Shown one piece after another: positions 21,192-31,388 of a DNA stretch of 40,166 bases. A program made the position numbers and the translations under genes. The notes beneath the pieces were generated by a model. That model was given only the letters and a program-made list of their open reading frames with translations. It was not told the origin of the DNA and did no database searches. The number at the start of each line of letters is the position of its first letter. Position 1 is the first letter of the stretch. Source of the DNA: Oehlia diaphana (taxonomy: Eukaryota > Glomeromycota > Glomeromycetes > Glomerales > Glomeraceae); assembly GCA_003833135.1 (NCBI GenBank), contig QZLH01000689.1, positions 27,667 through 67,832 of the forward strand. Reading direction: 5' to 3'.

Positions 21192-21270
21192 TACCGGAAC
21201 CAAATTCCGGACAAATTAAATTGTTCTGTGCGACTGTGGTACCATGCGACCATAATGACGATCAAAAAAA
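21192..21270 (-). promoter_or_regulatory. Conserved upstream block of F-box copy B
   Basis: CCGGAACCAAATTCCGG at 21194-21210 lies about 169 bases before the ATG. TTGTTCTGTGCGAC and GCGACCATAATGACGATCAA follow. An extra segment (TGTGGTACCATGCGAC) distinguishes it from copy A. Confidence 0.35.
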
Positions 21271-21905
21271 TCAAACATTGCGTCAAATAACAGGGGACCT
21301 CCAATCCCATGTAAATAAACTCATATTATCTGTTATAATATTCATATATTAAATGTTTAAATTAAAGAATATCGTAATTTAATCTTAGCATAATGACATA
21401 ATAATTCAACTTAATTTGTAACTAACCATCAATTAACTTTGATGTCTCTTCTAAAATTTCTTAAACGTAAATTCTGGTATTGTGTATTTATATAATATTG
21501 AAAAATTAGACATTATAATTTTTATTCTCTAGGCTGATTATCCAAATGATTAAGTGCCGACTGGTTCAGGTGGTACAATGTCGTATTAGTTTTAACTAGC
21601 TTGGATTAAATATATACTAATATGCTGCTCTATGAAATTTATAGGCCTTTTCCTTTTTCTTTTACAGTTAAAATTTTACTACAACTTATGCTAGAGGATG
21701 GAGACAAAAAATGAACAATAAAAAAAATATTAGAAAAAAAAAGCCTTTTTTTATTTAATTGCGTTATTCAACGAAATGTATAATAATAATACAAAATCAT
21801 TAAAAAAAATTTATTTTGCTGGTTTGAACCTAAAAAAAAAAATTCTTTTTTGTTTTAAAAAAAAGGTATTACAAATTCTATTTATTTCAAATAAAAACTT
21901 ATATT
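21271..21905. other. Intergenic DNA with a tRNA-like fragment
   Basis: No protein gene. At 21553-21620 a phrase GTGCCGACTGGTTCAGGTGG followed by TACAATG resembles a tRNA acceptor strand plus D-arm (A-box), but no matching T-arm or acceptor complement could be found, so at most it is a tRNA-derived relic. Confidence 0.3.
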
Positions 21906-22066
21906 GATCTGATCGGTTATGGGTCTAAATCGCGACGGGTCAAAATCCCGAATGGGTCAAAATCCCGACAGTTGGCCCGCGTTATGCAGAATCTCGTGAT
22001 ATTTTTGACCAGCATTAGAATTCGAGATTTTGACCCGTCGCGATTTTGACCGGATCCCGATCTGAT
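21906..22066. mobile_element. Inverted-repeat element (MITE-like), 161 bp
   Basis: Arms of about 42 bp: 21906-21947 and 22025-22066 are complementary over TCGCGACGGGTCAAAATC without a mismatch and over a GATCNGATCGG terminal part with few. Inside, GGGTCAAAATCCCGA is directly repeated at 21938 and 21954. G+C content is well above the surroundings. No clear target duplication. Confidence 0.6.
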
Positions 22067-23140
22067 CCAAACCTAAAAGGTGAAAAAGCCAAAAAAAAAA
22101 AATTTCGGTAAAAATAAATAAAAAATGGGGGGAAAAGGCGCTCATCATGACACTGCAGCATCAATCCAAACCCAAAGGGAAAAGAACAAAAAATAAAAAA
22201 GGAAAAATAAAAAGAAATAAATTAAAATCCGGTTTAAAAAACCTTGAAAGGAAAAAAGAAGGAAAAGAAAAAAAAATTTAACTTTTGATTAACTGTTATC
22301 TCAGATTAACCGTTAAGAAACAACTAAAAAAAAATTTTTCAGTTTATTATGAAATAAGAAAAAATAAGTAAATTCGGTGGAAAAACAAGGGAAAAAAATA
22401 ACATGCACGTGACCTCGACAGACAACCAAACTATTCTAAGATCAGGCGCAGACACATTCCGTACCGTAACCGTTTTCAACCACAATTTCTTAATTATATA
22501 GATACTCATTAATCATATTAATTTCTGTATCACATGATCAAATGTTAAAGAATGCTGTTTATAATGACAAATTATAAAGTATAAACATACAGTATATACT
22601 ATCTTTTACGTATACGGATAAAAAAGATTATCTAGTAGAATAGAAAAATTCTAAATATTTCCATAAATTTTACCATTGCTGTTTACTCCCGGAATTAGGA
22701 TGGATATATTGATATTAAATTCTAATTCGAATCTCTTGATTGTCTAAAAAATATTAAAAATACTTTTCCAAATGTTTCATCATATAATTCAAATCCTTTT
22801 CCTTATCAATTTCGCAAAGCTAAAGAAATATAAATTTTGATCAACCGAAATAATAAATAATAGCCCTGTTCATTTCCGGTCGGTCGCATTTTTCGGTCAG
22901 ATTTAAGCTAATTTTAATTGGGCTGATCAGTTTGTACAACGCAACTATTTTCCGAACTTTTAGCGGGTTTTTTGGTTGAACGCTAAAAAATAACTAATAA
23001 TTTCTGTTTACGTGACATTTAAGAAAAAAATATTTAACAATATAAGGAGTTCGAACTAAATTTCAATCTAAAGAAGTTCAATTTGCGATCGAAAATTATT
23101 GGTTAATTCTTGTACAACAAAATCTGACCTAAGAAAGAAA
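22067..23140. other. Intergenic DNA, no gene recognised
   Basis: A/G-rich stretch to about 22400, then ordinary A+T-rich DNA. GGTCAGATTT (22896) and AAATCTGACC (23125) are complementary and might bound an older element ending next to the one at 23141. Confidence 0.35.
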
Positions 23141-23666
23141 TTGATTAATTGCCGATTCATCTAAAATTGGCACTGCATTACTAATAAAATTCGGGGATAG
23201 TAGCGATAATAAAAAAAAAAGCGTTTTTCGCATCTTACGCGCGGAATAGATTTCCACCCATTTCACAAGCAAGAAGTACCATAAACTTCCACCTGGTTTT
23301 AATAATAAAATTGATACTTAAAAAAGTCTTTATTATCAACTTTGAAAGCTAAAAATTATGTTTCTAATGTAAATAACGCAATATAGCAAAATAAAATATT
23401 GAAATTTTCTATATTTTAAAATGTAAATCCGACGCGCGTACATAGTAGGCTCATTATTTTGCATATAAACGTGTAATTTTTTTTTTGCAAATTTTTTTTT
23501 TCAAGTATTTTTTCAGTATGTCATATGTCTTTTATTTATAGTTAATATGTTGACTATGAAATATATCCTTTTTTGAAGATTGTGTTCTAGCAAAAAATCG
23601 GCTAATTTAACCTCGAATTTTATTAGTAACGCAGTACCGTTCTTAGACGAATCGGCAATTAATCAA
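23141..23666. mobile_element. Non-autonomous DNA element with 54-bp terminal inverted repeats
   Basis: 23141-23195 and 23611-23666 are inverted copies (TTGATTAATTGCCGATTC at the ends; ACTAATAAAATTCG at the inner side) with about nine differences. The interior of about 415 bp has no coding frame. The outermost bases contain TTAA on both sides, so a TTAA or TA target duplication is possible but cannot be separated from the inverted repeat itself. Confidence 0.65.
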
Positions 23667-24058
23667 TATATCTAATAAAGTAAGAATTAAAATGTATATA
23701 CTGTATAAAATTTAATTATTTTTAAATATATTATAAGAACTGAAATTTTGTTTTAACACAGTTAATAATTAAACTTGTCTTTTGCAACAAAACCTTCATT
23801 AACTTTGATGTAGTTTTCTATTATAACATTGTATTTCCCTGAGAAAAGACATGAGTTAGTCTTCAAAATTATACTATTTCTTCATCAAAAACTTCGAAAA
23901 TTAAATTTTTTGCAAAACTAGAACTAAAAATTTTATTTTTTTTATAAACTCTCCTTAAATGATTATGCGTTTAACGCGTGATCTGCGTGTCATAGGTAGT
24001 GTTACAAAAAAACTAATAAAATTGTCGATTGTGACAGGGACAAAAACGGAGTTGAACT
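23667..24058. other. Intergenic DNA, no gene seen
   Basis: A+T-rich; nothing recognisable. Confidence 0.4.
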
Positions 24059-24222
24059 CCCCAGCTACACCATCAAAAAAGCACGGGTTTGGCCCGCATT
24101 ACGGCGTTATGCACTAATCAACGGTGACGAATAAGAGCGAATAGTGAAACTCGGCCGGGCGTGACAATGTGACGAAAATTTTCACGGTCACGTGCCCGAG
24201 CTTTTTGATGGTGAAGCTGGGG
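24059..24222. mobile_element. MITE-like inverted-repeat element, 164 bp
   Basis: Left CCCCAGCTACACCATCAAAA (24059-) and right complement CCCCAGCTTCACCATCAAAA differ at one base over about 23. The interior is G+C-rich and contains CACGTG. The 9-base word ACGGAGTTG occurs on both sides (24046-24054 and 24229-24237), 4 and 6 bases from the arms. This could be a 9-bp target duplication of the kind made by Mutator-like elements if the true ends lie slightly outside the arms. Confidence 0.55.
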
Positions 24223-24434
24223 AAAATAACGGAGTTGCCGACGATCATCTGATCATATTTTCACGTTTTTGATTATCTGGATTAGAAATTTAGAATGATC
24301 ATCAAAAATCAGATATGCAGTATAACCAGTATAACCGTAAATGTAATAAGATACGCAAATTATACCTAACTATTGTTCGACTTTGATTATTATATTCTTT
24401 AGTTGATTTATTACCGCAATTTAACAAAGTCTCA
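24223..24434 (+). promoter_or_regulatory. Upstream region of the kinase gene
   Basis: About 200 bases between the MITE and the ATG at 24435. No distinct TATA box could be picked out with confidence; the promoter would have to lie here or extend into the MITE. Confidence 0.25.
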
Positions 24435-24937
24435 ATGGATTCTTTTATTAAAGCTTTTAAAGAGCTAATTAACTCATTAAAATATAAATGTAAAAAATGT
24501 GATTATATGTGCACCGGTCCTGACCGAAAAGTCCGATCTTTTTGTAATTTGTTGTACGATCTTCATGCATTTTTTCATTTACCCAGTTATTCGGCACTTC
24601 GTGCTCTGTACATTATATCATGTGATACAACTGTGGCTTTCAACAAAATTTTGAAAATTGGACTAGTGGTAATTATGATATTGATAAATTTATTCAAAAT
24701 ACTCAGTTATCAGCTCATGTTGATACACAAGAGGCATTAGAATGGATACCTTACAACAGATTTCATGATATCAAATATATTGTAGAAAAGAAAGTATATG
24801 AAGCAAAATGGATTGATGGAAAAATTAGTTTTTGGAATAATGAAAAACAGAATTGGGAAAGAGAAAATAAAAATGTAAATGTGATTCTGAAGAGATTGAA
24901 TAATCCAAAAGATATTGCATTTGAGTTTATAAGAGAG
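24435..24937 (+). other. Kinase module 1 (exon 1, with insertion)
   Basis: Starts MDSFIKAFKELINSL, then KCKKCDYMC. After 24511 an unrelated stretch to 24624 is flanked by ATGTG on both sides and breaks the frame; homology resumes at TTTCAACAAAATTTTG. The glycine loop is replaced by IVEKKVYEAKW; the lysine strand reads VILKRL. Phase-0 end at GAG|GTATGA. Confidence 0.7.
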
Positions 24938-24999
24938 GTATGAATAATTTATTAGTTAATGAAATTTTAATCTTTGCTAATATATTAATATATTTGTAG

Positions 25000-25419
25000 A
25001 TCAATGAAACTTATGGAATAACTCAAAATCCAGAAACGAATAATTATATGATAATTTTGAATTGTAAATGTAAAAAATGTAATTACATATGTAATACAAT
25101 TAATTTTCATCGAAATTTTGTAAATTGGACCAGTGGTAACGATGATATTGATAAATTCATTCAAGATACTCAGTTATCAGTTCATGATAATTATGACAAT
25201 GATGAATTTAAGGATGTATTAGAATGGATACCTTATGATAGATTATATGATATCAAGTGTATTGTAGAAAAGAAAGTATATAAAGCAAAATGGATTGATG
25301 GAAATATAAGTTGTTGGAATAATGAAAAACAAAGTTGGAAAAGAGAAAAAAAAAATATGGTTGTGACTCTAAAAAGTTTGGATGATTCAAAAAATATTAC
25401 ATTGGAGCTTATAAATGAG
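25000..25419 (+). other. Kinase module 2 (exon 2, intact)
   Basis: 140 codons, open throughout: INETYGITQNPETNNYM, CKCKKCNYIC, a longer VHDNYDNDEFKDVLEWIPY linker, degenerate loop CIVEKKVYKAKW, lysine strand VVTLKSL, end LINE|GTAAAC. Confidence 0.75.
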
Positions 25420-25484
25420 GTAAACAAATTTGTCATTAATTGAAATATTGGAATCCTTAATTCACTAATACATTTAATTAATAG

Positions 25485-25902
25485 ATTAAAAATAAATTAT
25501 GAATTTTATGGAATAACTCAGGATTTAGAATCAAAAATTTACATGATTGTTTTATATGATAGATGTAAAAAATGTAATTATATATGTAATACAATATATT
25601 TTCAACAAAATTTTGATAATTGGGCTAGTGGTAATATTTATATTGACAAATTCATTCGTGATTCTCAGCTATCTGCTCATGAAAATGTAGATAGTAAAGC
25701 ATTAGAATGGATACCTTATAATAGATTTTGTAGTATTACAAAAAGCAGGTTTGGTGAATTATATAGGGCAAATTGGATTGATGGAAACATAAGTTATTGG
25801 GATAATAAAAAACAAAATTGGGAAAGAGAAAATAACAAAATAATTGTAATTCTGAGAAATATATATAATTTAAAAAATATTAAATTAGAATTTATGAAAG
25901 AG
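25485..25902 (+). other. Kinase module 3 (exon 3, one-base frameshift)
   Basis: Same layout. The A run at 25488-25492 has one A more than the matching exon at 28275 (ATTAAAATG there), putting the splice acceptor out of frame. The loop keeps part of its sequence (KSRFGELYRANW), but the lysine position reads VILRN, so the ATP-anchoring lysine is lost. Confidence 0.65.
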
Positions 25903-25976
25903 GTATTTTTAATTTAATATTTAATGAAATATTTAATATGCTAATCTTTGCTAATGTTTTATATATATATTTATAG

Positions 25977-26383
25977 ATCAATAAGCCTTATGGGATAACT
26001 CAAGATCCTGAAACTAAAAATTATATGATGGTTTTAACTGATAAATGCAAAAAATGTAATTGTATATGTTATGCAATTTATTTTCAACAAAATTTTGATA
26101 ATTGGACTAGTGGTAATGATGATATTGATAAATATATTCAAGACACCCAGCTGTCAGCTCATAGAAGCACAAAAGAATCATTAGAATGGATACCTTATGA
26201 TAAATTATATGATATCAAATGTATTGTAGAAAAGAAAGTATATGAAGCAAATGGTCCGATGGAAATGTAAGTTCTTGGGATTATATAGATCAAAATTGGA
26301 AAAGAGAAAATCAAAATATGATTGTAATTCTAAAGAGTAAATTAGATAATCCAAAAAATATTAAATTAGAATTTATAAATGAG
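25977..26383 (+). other. Kinase module 4 (exon 4, one-base deletion)
   Basis: Open as INKPYGITQDPETKNYMMVL to VEKKVYEAN. One T is missing at about 26252 (GCAAATGGTCC versus GCAAATTGGTCC in sister modules). The frame then continues as SDGNVSSWDYIDQNW and ends FINE|GTACAG, with an in-frame extra codon at VILKSKL. Confidence 0.65.
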
Positions 26384-26458
26384 GTACAGTATAATTAATT
26401 TATTATTTAATGGGAATATTTAAACTTCAATTTTCGCTAATATATTATATATTTGTAG

Positions 26459-26863
26459 TTCAGTAGATCTTATGGAATAACTCAAGATCCTGAAACAAAA
26501 AATTTCATGATAGTCTTAAATGATAAATGTAAAAAATGTAATTATAAGTGCAACACAATACATTTTCAACAAAATTTTGATAATTGGACTAGTGATAATG
26601 ATGATATTGATAGATTTATTCAAAATACCCAGCTGCCAACTCATAGAAGTACAAGAGAAGCATTAGAATGGATACCTTATGATAAATTAGTATGTATCAA
26701 ATGTATTGTAGAAAAGAAAGTATATGAAGCAAATTGGTCCGATGGAAATATAAGTTCTTGGAATTATATAGAACAAAATTGGAAAAGAGAAAACCAAAAT
26801 ATGACTGTAATTCTAAAGAGATTAGATAATTCAAAAAATATTAAATTAGAATTTATAAATGAG
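26459..26863 (+). other. Kinase module 5 (exon 5, intact)
   Basis: 135 codons without a break: FSRSYGITQDPETKNFM, CKKCNYKC, DIDRFIQNTQLPTH, loop CIVEKKVYEANW, strand VILKRL, end FINE|GTATAA. Closest by eye to modules 4 and 6, pointing to recent duplication. Confidence 0.75.
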
Positions 26864-26934
26864 GTATAACTAAATTATTACTTAATAAAAATATTTGAAA
26901 CTTTAATTTTTGCTAATTTATTATAAATTTGTAG

Positions 26935-27338
26935 ATCAGTAGATCTTATGGAATAACTCAAGATCCAGAAACAAAAAATTTTATGATAGTCTTAAATGGT
27001 AAATGTAAAAAATGTAATTATAAGTGCAACACAATACATTTCAACAAAATTTTTTTCATTGGACTAGTGGCAATGATGATATTGATAAATTTATTCAAAA
27101 TACCCAGCTATCAACTCATAGAAGTATAAGAGAAGCATTAGAATGGATACCTTATTATAATTTATATGATATCAAATGTATTGTAGAAAAGAAAGTATAT
27201 GAAGCAAATTGGTCCGATGGAAATGTAAGTTCTTGGAATTATATAGATCAAAATTGGGAAAGAGCAAATCAAAATGTGATTGTAATTCTAAAGAGATTAG
27301 GTAATCCAAAAAGTATTAAATTTGAATTTATAAATGAG
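26935..27338 (+). other. Kinase module 6 (exon 6, one-base deletion)
   Basis: Same layout as module 5. One T is missing in CATTTCAAC at about 27040 (CATTTTCAAC in sisters), shifting frame just after the CxxCxxxC motif. Confidence 0.65.
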
Positions 27339-27408
27339 GTACAATTAATTTATTATTTAATGACAATATTTGAAATTTTAATTTTACTAATATATTATAT
27401 ATTTGTAG

Positions 27409-28205
27409 ATCAGTAGATCTTATGTAGGGATGGCAACGGTCGGTCAAAAGCTTCTGACTGACTGTTTAACCGACCAGTTTGACTGACCGTTTGACCGACC
27501 ATTTAACCAACCATTTAACCGACCGTTAACTGACAATTTAATCCATTTAATTCATTTAACACTTTTTTTACGAACTTAATCAATAAAAAAAGTTGCTATG
27601 ACATTTCTTTAGTGGATTTAATCAAAAAAAAGTACTTTAACGTTTTTTCTTAATTAAATTCATTAAAAAAAAATGGTTAAACGATCAGTCAAACGGTCAG
27701 TCAAACGGTCGGTTAAACGGTCAGAAAAATGGTCAGCCAAAATGGTCGGTCGGTCAAAGGCCCTTAACCGGTTATGACCGACCGATAACCGACCGTGACC
27801 AACCGTTGCCATCCCTAATCTTATGGGATAACTCAAGATCCAGAAACAAAAAATTTTATGATAATCTTAAATGATGAATGTAACAAATGTAATTATAAGT
27901 GCAATTCAATACATTTTCAACACAATTTTAATAATTGGACTAGTGATAATGATGATATTGATAAATATATTCAAAATACTCAACTATCAGCTCATAGAAG
28001 TATAAGAGAAGCATTAGAATGGATACCTTATAATAGATTTAATATTTTTAAAAAAAGTAGTTTCAGTAATGAAATGTATGAAGCAAATTGGATTGATGGA
28101 AATATAAGTTATTGGGATAGCGAAAAACAAGAGAATCAAAATATGATCATAACTCTCAAAATATTAAATAATTCAAAAAATATTACATCAGAATTTATAA
28201 ATGAG
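27409..28205 (+). other. Kinase module 7 (exon 7, split by MITE)
   Basis: ISRSY is followed directly by the MITE at 27425-27817. With it and one copy of the ATCTTATG duplication removed, the frame runs on as GITQDPETKNFMIIL. The Cys motif is CNKCNYKC, the loop is replaced by FKKSSFSNEMYEANW, and the strand reads ITLKIL. Confidence 0.7.
27425..27817. mobile_element. hAT-type MITE copy 1, 393 bp
   Basis: Terminal inverted repeats TAGGGATGGCAACGG and CCGTTGCCATCCCTA, with a perfect 8-bp target duplication ATCTTATG (27417-27424 and 27818-27825). The interior is rich in CCGACC/GGTCGG words in both orientations and has no coding frame. Non-autonomous; the 8-bp duplication points to a hAT transposase. 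Confidence 0.92.
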
Positions 28206-28274
28206 GTATAAATAATTTATTAATTAATGAAAATATTTGAAATTTTAATTTTTACTAACATATTAAATCTATAG

Positions 28275-28703
28275 ATTAAAATGCATTATGAATTATATGG
28301 AATAACTCAGGATCTAGAAACAAAATTTTACATGATGGTTATAAGTGATAAATGTGAAAAATGCAAACGTATATGTTATGCCATTCATTTCCGGCATAAT
28401 TTTGATAATTGGGCTAGTGGTAATGATGATATTGATAAATTCATTCAAGATACTCAACTATCAGTTCATGGTAATTATGACAATGATGTATTTAAAGATG
28501 TATTAGAATGGATACCTTATGATAGATTCTATAATATAGAATATATTGCAAAAGGTGGATTTAGCAAAGTTTTTAGAGCAAATTGGATTGATGGATACAT
28601 AATTAATTGGAAATCTGGCTTTTGGAATAGACATAATGAAAACATGTTTGTAGCTTTGAAATGTTTAGATAATTCAAAAAATGTTACATTAGAGTTTATG
28701 AAT
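28275..28703 (+). other. Kinase module 8 (exon 8, the only one with an intact glycine loop)
   Basis: 143 open codons: KMHYELYGITQDLETKF, CEKCKRIC, then IAKGGFSKVFRANW (GxGxxG-type loop as GGFSKV) and VALKCL with the ATP lysine. It ends LEFMN|GTCAAT; the sisters end xxNE|GT, so the GAG codon at the expected alpha-C glutamate is missing here. Confidence 0.75.
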
Positions 28704-28976
28704 GTCAATAAGATAATTATGATTATATTAATATTATATATCTTTATTTTAATATAGATAGTATTTCATAATAAAGGAAAAATAAACAATACTTTTATTA
28801 TTGGATTTTATGGAATAACTCAGGATCCAGAAACAAAAAATTATATGATGGTTTTAGATTATGCAGAAGATGGAAGTTTGCGAAATTATTTAGATAGAGA
28901 ATATAGCAAATTAAATTGGAATGAAAAGATTGAATATATGCTTGATATTATAACTGGACTTTATCATATTCACAAT

Positions 28977-29359
28977 TAGGGATGGCAATGGTTGGTCACG
29001 GTCGGTTATTGGTCGGTCATAACTGGTTAAGGGCCTTTGACCGACCGACCATTTTGGCTGACCATTTTTCTGACCGTTTAACCGACCATTTGACCGACCG
29101 TTTAACCGACCATTTAACCATTTTTTTTAATGAATTTAATTAAGAAAAAATGTTAAAGTGTTTTTTTTTTGATTAAATCCACTAAAGTAATGTTATAATG
29201 ACTTTTTTTATTGATTAAGTTCGTAAAAAAAGTGTTAAATGATTAAATGGTCAGTTAACGGTCAGTTAAACGGTCGGTCAGAAGCCTTTGACTGACCAAT
29301 ATTGGTCACGGTCATAACCGGTCATGACCGGTTAATAACCGTGACCGTTGCCATCCCTA
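28977..29359. mobile_element. hAT-type MITE copy 2, 383 bp, opposite orientation
   Basis: Ends TAGGGATGGCAATGG and CCGTTGCCATCCCTA, with a perfect 8-bp duplication TTCACAAT (28969-28976 and 29360-29367). Its left part matches the reverse complement of the right part of copy 1 with few differences, so both belong to one family. Inserted in exon 9 between HIHN and KELIHRDLH. Confidence 0.93.
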
Positions 29360-30149
29360 TTCACAATAAAGAATTAATTCATCGAGATTTGCATATTAGA
29401 AATGTATTGAAACTTAAATATAGGATCGCTATAACTGATATGGGATTATGTAAGCCTGCAAATTATAATGCATTGGAAAATGCAAAAAATAACACATATG
29501 GTGTTTTATCTTATATAGCTCCTGAAATTTTAAGAGGAAAAAATAATTATGCTAAAGCTGCTGATATTTATAGTTTTGGTATAATAATGTATGAAATAAT
29601 TTCTGGATTGCCCCCATACCATGATATAGGTCATGATGAAAATTTGGCAATAAAAATTTGCAGAGGACTTAGACCAAGGTTTAATATTAAAGTACCTCAA
29701 TTAATTGTACATTTAATTAAAAGATGCTTAGATGCAAATCCACTAAATCGACCAATGGCAAGAGAGATTAAAGATACTTTACGTGAATGGCAATATATAC
29801 CAGCAGAATTGAAAGCACAAATTGAAGAAGCAGATGAATTTAATAGTGATAATCTACCAATTGATAGTGTGACCTTTACTAATTTAGGCTTATCATATGA
29901 AATTCATTCAGAAGCTATTTATACAAGTAGATTGCTTGATTTCAATGGTCTTCCTGAACCAAAAAATTCCGATGATTATTACAAACAAAATGATAATATT
30001 ATAAGCATGAAATTTTCAGGTAAATAGCTTTAATTAATAAGTTTGTTGTTTTAAGTAATTGAATCAAATTATTAATGATGCTAATTAATTTTTTTTATTA
30101 AATAGAATCATTGCAAATTGATATTTCTCAATTGAATATTAGTCAGTGA

Positions 30150-31388
30150 TTAAAATGTAATTTTTAATTTACAAGGTTAATGGATTAATATGATTATTTT
30201 TGCTAATGATTTAGTGTTATTTTGTTTGTTTTCTTTTAGGTCCGAATAACGAATTTAGAAGTATACAAAAAGTTTTGACAAAAATCACATCAAATTTTAG
30301 TTGACATAACTAGTATTATAGTATATATAGCATTATATTTTACTATAAACATTTTTTATTTTTATACCATTACAATTTATGCATCACCATATTATTAAAT
30401 TATACAATATTATAAGTCTGTCTTACAAATAAAGCAGTAGCAATTTAACAGGGTTTTTAAATTATTTTGTGCATATAATTCTTAAGCTTATATTCTCTGT
30501 ATTTTTAAAATTCTTTTACTAACATTCCAGAACCTAACATTATTTTTCATCAAATCTATTTATTATCTGGTCAAGATATGCAATTTTAGTTACATGCTCC
30601 CCAAACTCAAAAATTTAATACTATTTTTTTTTATTTTTTAATAAAGTAATCTTAGCGAATTAGCATTATATCCCTATTACTAGATGACGTAAGTAAAATC
30701 AAATGTTACAAATTGCAGCTAAAAAAAATTTTTAATGTCAACCGGTAAGTAACCGATTTTTAACTGGGTAGATTTTTTTAGATGTTTTCAATCTCTAGAT
30801 TAAACTAGGTCTAACTTAATTAAGTTCTATTTAAATAACAAGTCCTTTTCTCTGCTTTTGAAAATACTGAGAGGGTGATTAATATCATAGTATATGATTT
30901 CTACAAAGATGAAAGACCAGCCAATTTAGCAACTCTAGAAATTGCAGCTGTAATAATAATAAAATTTGCATCTGCAAATTAATTATGTATTTATTTTCAC
31001 ATACGTACATAATCATTTTAGAATTATTAATTCATTATCATGAGCACGTTATTGTTAAATTTTTTAAATAACATACGCTTGATGTCATACTATGACAACT
31101 GCAACATTACCTTTTTTTCATTTTGTCCGCTTACTTTGTAGTTGATAATCATAGAAATGTATAAACAACTAAATTTTTTTAAGGTTAAGTCAAAATTACA
31201 TTGAAGTTTTGGAAAATGATAAGTATTATGACAAGATGTGATGATCTAAACGTAAAAATATTTGACGTATATACATGGTATCATTCTCCATTTTTTATGA
31301 TTTTATGAACTTTGTCTTCTAAAAAAAGAAAAAGAATAATAATAACTGGTATCTTTACTCATAAAATCACCAAAAAATTTCCAGATTA
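30150..31388. other. Intergenic DNA, no gene recognised
   Basis: A+T-rich 3' flank of the kinase. Many stops in all frames; no repeat with clear ends was identified. Confidence 0.4.

Larger units (their letters stand above)
24435..30149 (+). pseudogene. Protein kinase gene with up to eight tandem Cys-motif/N-lobe exon modules, disrupted
   Basis: Ten exons: 24435-24937, 25000-25419, 25485-25902, 25977-26383, 26459-26863, 26935-27338, 27409-28205, 28275-28703, 28758-30019, 30106-30149. Exons 1-8 each carry a CxxCxxxC motif (type KCKKCNYKC), a conserved NWTSGNDDIDKFIQ linker, LEWIPYDR, a glycine-loop region and a VxLK strand. From exon 2 on each begins with a YGITQDPETKNYMM beta4-beta5 segment. 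Exon 9 has the rest of a TKL-like kinase: YAEDGSLRNYL hinge, HRDLHIRNVL catalytic loop, DMG in place of DFG, APE, and DIYSFGIIMYEI. Exon 10 ends SLQIDISQLNISQ then stop. Damage: a 113-base insertion in exon 1; one-base shifts in exons 3, 4 and 6; MITEs in exons 7 and 9. Without these it would be a Ser/Thr/Tyr-type kinase of a Rhizophagus-expanded family. Low-level expression of parts cannot be excluded. Confidence 0.75.

Noticed and set aside
25233..25436. Minus-strand open frame opposite kinase module 2
   Set aside because: Antisense shadow of a well-supported coding exon.
24435..28703. CRISPR-like or satellite array
   Set aside because: The repeated units are about 480 bp, coding, and bounded by splice sites, so this is exon duplication.
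29302..29370. N-terminal extension (MVTVITGHD...) of the kinase catalytic exon
   Set aside because: This stretch is MITE sequence; removing the element and one TTCACAAT copy gives a direct HIHN-KELIHRD junction.
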